This document shows, one piece after another, positions 63,057 through 64,000 of a stretch of 64,000 bases of DNA (position 1 is the stretch's first letter; the number at the start of each line of letters is the position of its first letter). The DNA lies in contig NZ_WQHX01000005.1 of NCBI RefSeq assembly GCF_013035425.1, positions 248,001 through 312,000 on the forward strand. The letters are read 5' to 3'. The notes under the pieces are model-generated. The model was given only the letters and a program-made list of their open reading frames with translations, ran no database searches and was not told where the DNA came from. A program made the position numbers and the translations under genes. The DNA comes from Ruegeria arenilitoris (GTDB taxonomy: Bacteria; Pseudomonadota; Alphaproteobacteria; Rhodobacterales; Rhodobacteraceae).

Positions 63057-64000
63057 ATGTTCGACGCCGCACCTATGCTGCGAGATGTCTTTGGATTCGA
63101 CGACTTCCGCCCCGGGCAGGAAGAAATTGTCGATGCCGTTGCCGCAGGTGAAAACGTTTTGGCGATCATGCCTACGGGTGGCGGCAAATCGCTGTGTTAT
63201 CAATTGCCAGCTTTAATGCGAGACGGGGTTACCGTTGTCATCTCTCCGTTGATTGCCCTGATGAGGGATCAGGTTCGCGGTTTGCAAGAAGCAGGGGTCA
63301 CCGCCGGGGCACTGACCTCTGGAAATACACCGGAGGAGACCGACGCCGTGTGGGAGGCTCTGGACGCCGGACGCCTGAAATTGCTTTATATGGCACCCGA
63401 AAGGCTTGCAGCCGGGTCCGCATTGGGAATGCTGCGTCGGATCAATGTAAACCTGATTGCAGTGGACGAAGCCCATTGTGTCAGTCAATGGGGCCACGAT
63501 TTTCGACCGGATTATCTGCGTATAGGAGACTTGCGGCGGGCGTTAAAAGTTCCGCTGGCTGCTTTTACAGCCACGGCTGACACGGAGACGCAGGAAGAGA
63601 TTGTTGAAAAGCTATTCGACGGCACAACGCCAAGCAAATTTCTTCGCGGCTTCGATCGACCCAACATCCATTTGGCTTTCGCAGCAAAAGACGGGCCGCG
63701 TAAGCAGATATTGGAATTCGCCGGCGCTCGCAAAGGTCAACCCGGCATCATTTATTGCGGAACCCGCAACAAGACCGAAGTTCTGGCCCAAGCGTTGCGC
63801 GCGCAAGGGCATAACAGCTGCCACTATCACGGCGGGATGGAGGCAGAAGACCGCCGCGCCGTCGAAGCTCGTTTTGCAGGCGAAGACGGGTTGATCGTTG
63901 TCGCAACCGTGGCATTTGGCATGGGGATCGACAAGCCCGATATCCGCTGGGTCGCGCATGCGGACCTGCCAAAATCCATCGAGGCATATTATCAGGAGAT
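63057..64000 (+). CDS. recQ: ATP-dependent DNA helicase RecQ (3' end cut by window edge)
   Basis: The first ~314 residues of RecQ, open to the right edge. Helicase motifs are in order: the Q-type GFDDFRPGQEEIVDAVAAG, Walker A AIMPTGGGKSLCYQLPAL, VISPLIALMRDQV, DEAH box AVDEAHCVSQWGHDFRPDY, AFTATAD, IIYCGTRNKTEVLAQAL and VVATVAFGMGIDKPDIRWV. It unwinds DNA in recombination repair. The zinc and HRDC parts would lie beyond the window. ATG 63057; no LexA box is seen in its 78-bp upstream gap. Confidence 0.95.
   Translation, partial: MFDAAPMLRDVFGFDDFRPGQEEIVDAVAAGENVLAIMPTGGGKSLCYQLPALMRDGVTVVISPLIALMRDQVRGLQEAGVTAGALTSGNTPEETDAVWEALDAGRLKLLYMAPERLAAGSALGMLRRINVNLIAVDEAHCVSQWGHDFRPDYLRIGDLRRALKVPLAAFTATADTETQEEIVEKLFDGTTPSKFLRGFDRPNIHLAFAAKDGPRKQILEFAGARKGQPGIIYCGTRNKTEVLAQALRAQGHNSCHYHGGMEAEDRRAVEARFAGEDGLIVVATVAFGMGIDKPDIRWVAHADLPKSIEAYYQE

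Overview
The window looks like chromosomal DNA of a marine alphaproteobacterium of the Roseobacter group (Rhodobacteraceae). This rests on moderate GC, tight operons joined by ATGA stop/start overlaps, the style of the proteins (adenosine kinase next to nth, an SfsA/Map pair, a dimethylglycine-dehydrogenase-like FAD/GcvT protein, a DUF4399 protein, an MlaA with a DPY-rich tail), an alphaproteobacterial LexA operator (GTTC-N7-GTTC) and a CtrA-like box beside flagellar genes. There are no rRNA or tRNA genes, IS elements, integrases or CRISPR arrays. The left edge cuts the last codons of an Ada-type methyltransferase and the right edge cuts recQ.

Layout. 1-9.3 kb: DNA repair (ada-like, nth), adenosine kinase, rppH, a dienoyl-CoA-reductase-type flavoenzyme, two LysR regulators and an SbtA-type bicarbonate permease divergent from one of them. 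9.3-18 kb: an SDR, an operon (CinA-like, GNAT, AhpD-like, OmpA), sfsA, map, a HAD phosphatase, rsmD with a ferredoxin reductase, and a peroxiredoxin. 18-23.5 kb: three small envelope proteins, PCD with a FemAB-like acyltransferase, RidA with a phosphodiesterase, and mlaA-mlaC. 23.7-31.7 kb: a divergent flagellar block (fliF, a frameshifted fliH, fliN and fliP on minus; fliL, two accessory genes, motA and a large TPR-like protein on plus).

31.7-40.5 kb: a dimethylglycine/sarcosine-dehydrogenase-like enzyme with an MmgE/PrpD protein, an SOS-controlled small protein, a K+ channel, the tRNA hydroxylase trhO, and the NAD salvage pair pncA/pncB around a tail-anchored unknown. 40.5-48 kb: a peptide-type ABC importer with an aldehyde dehydrogenase; a pentameric ligand-gated ion channel sits between the binding-protein gene and the permease genes. 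48-54.4 kb: panBC, glpK, a DUF3179-like membrane protein and an arylsulfatase. 54.4-64 kb: smpB, idi, cytochrome c, a P1-family peptidase, an SDR, arfB, the queuosine-precursor transporter yhhQ, a phytase-like protein, mepA, an MFS carrier, yggT and recQ.

The most unusual signals are regulatory. (1) Three direct GTTC half-sites at exact 11-bp pitch, followed by an inverted GAAC, precede a 109-residue protein made of two copies of a ~38-residue motif. (2) A minus-strand leader upstream of the ribosome-rescue gene arfB carries a Shine-Dalgarno complementary to ~15 nt of the 16S 3' end, an 18-codon ORF, a downstream anti-SD and a terminator hairpin. (3) A highly structured leader directly precedes yhhQ. 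(4) The ligand-gated channel is embedded in an ABC-importer operon. The only gene-free stretch over 300 bp is 35549-35923, which holds two inverted repeats and the LexA operator.
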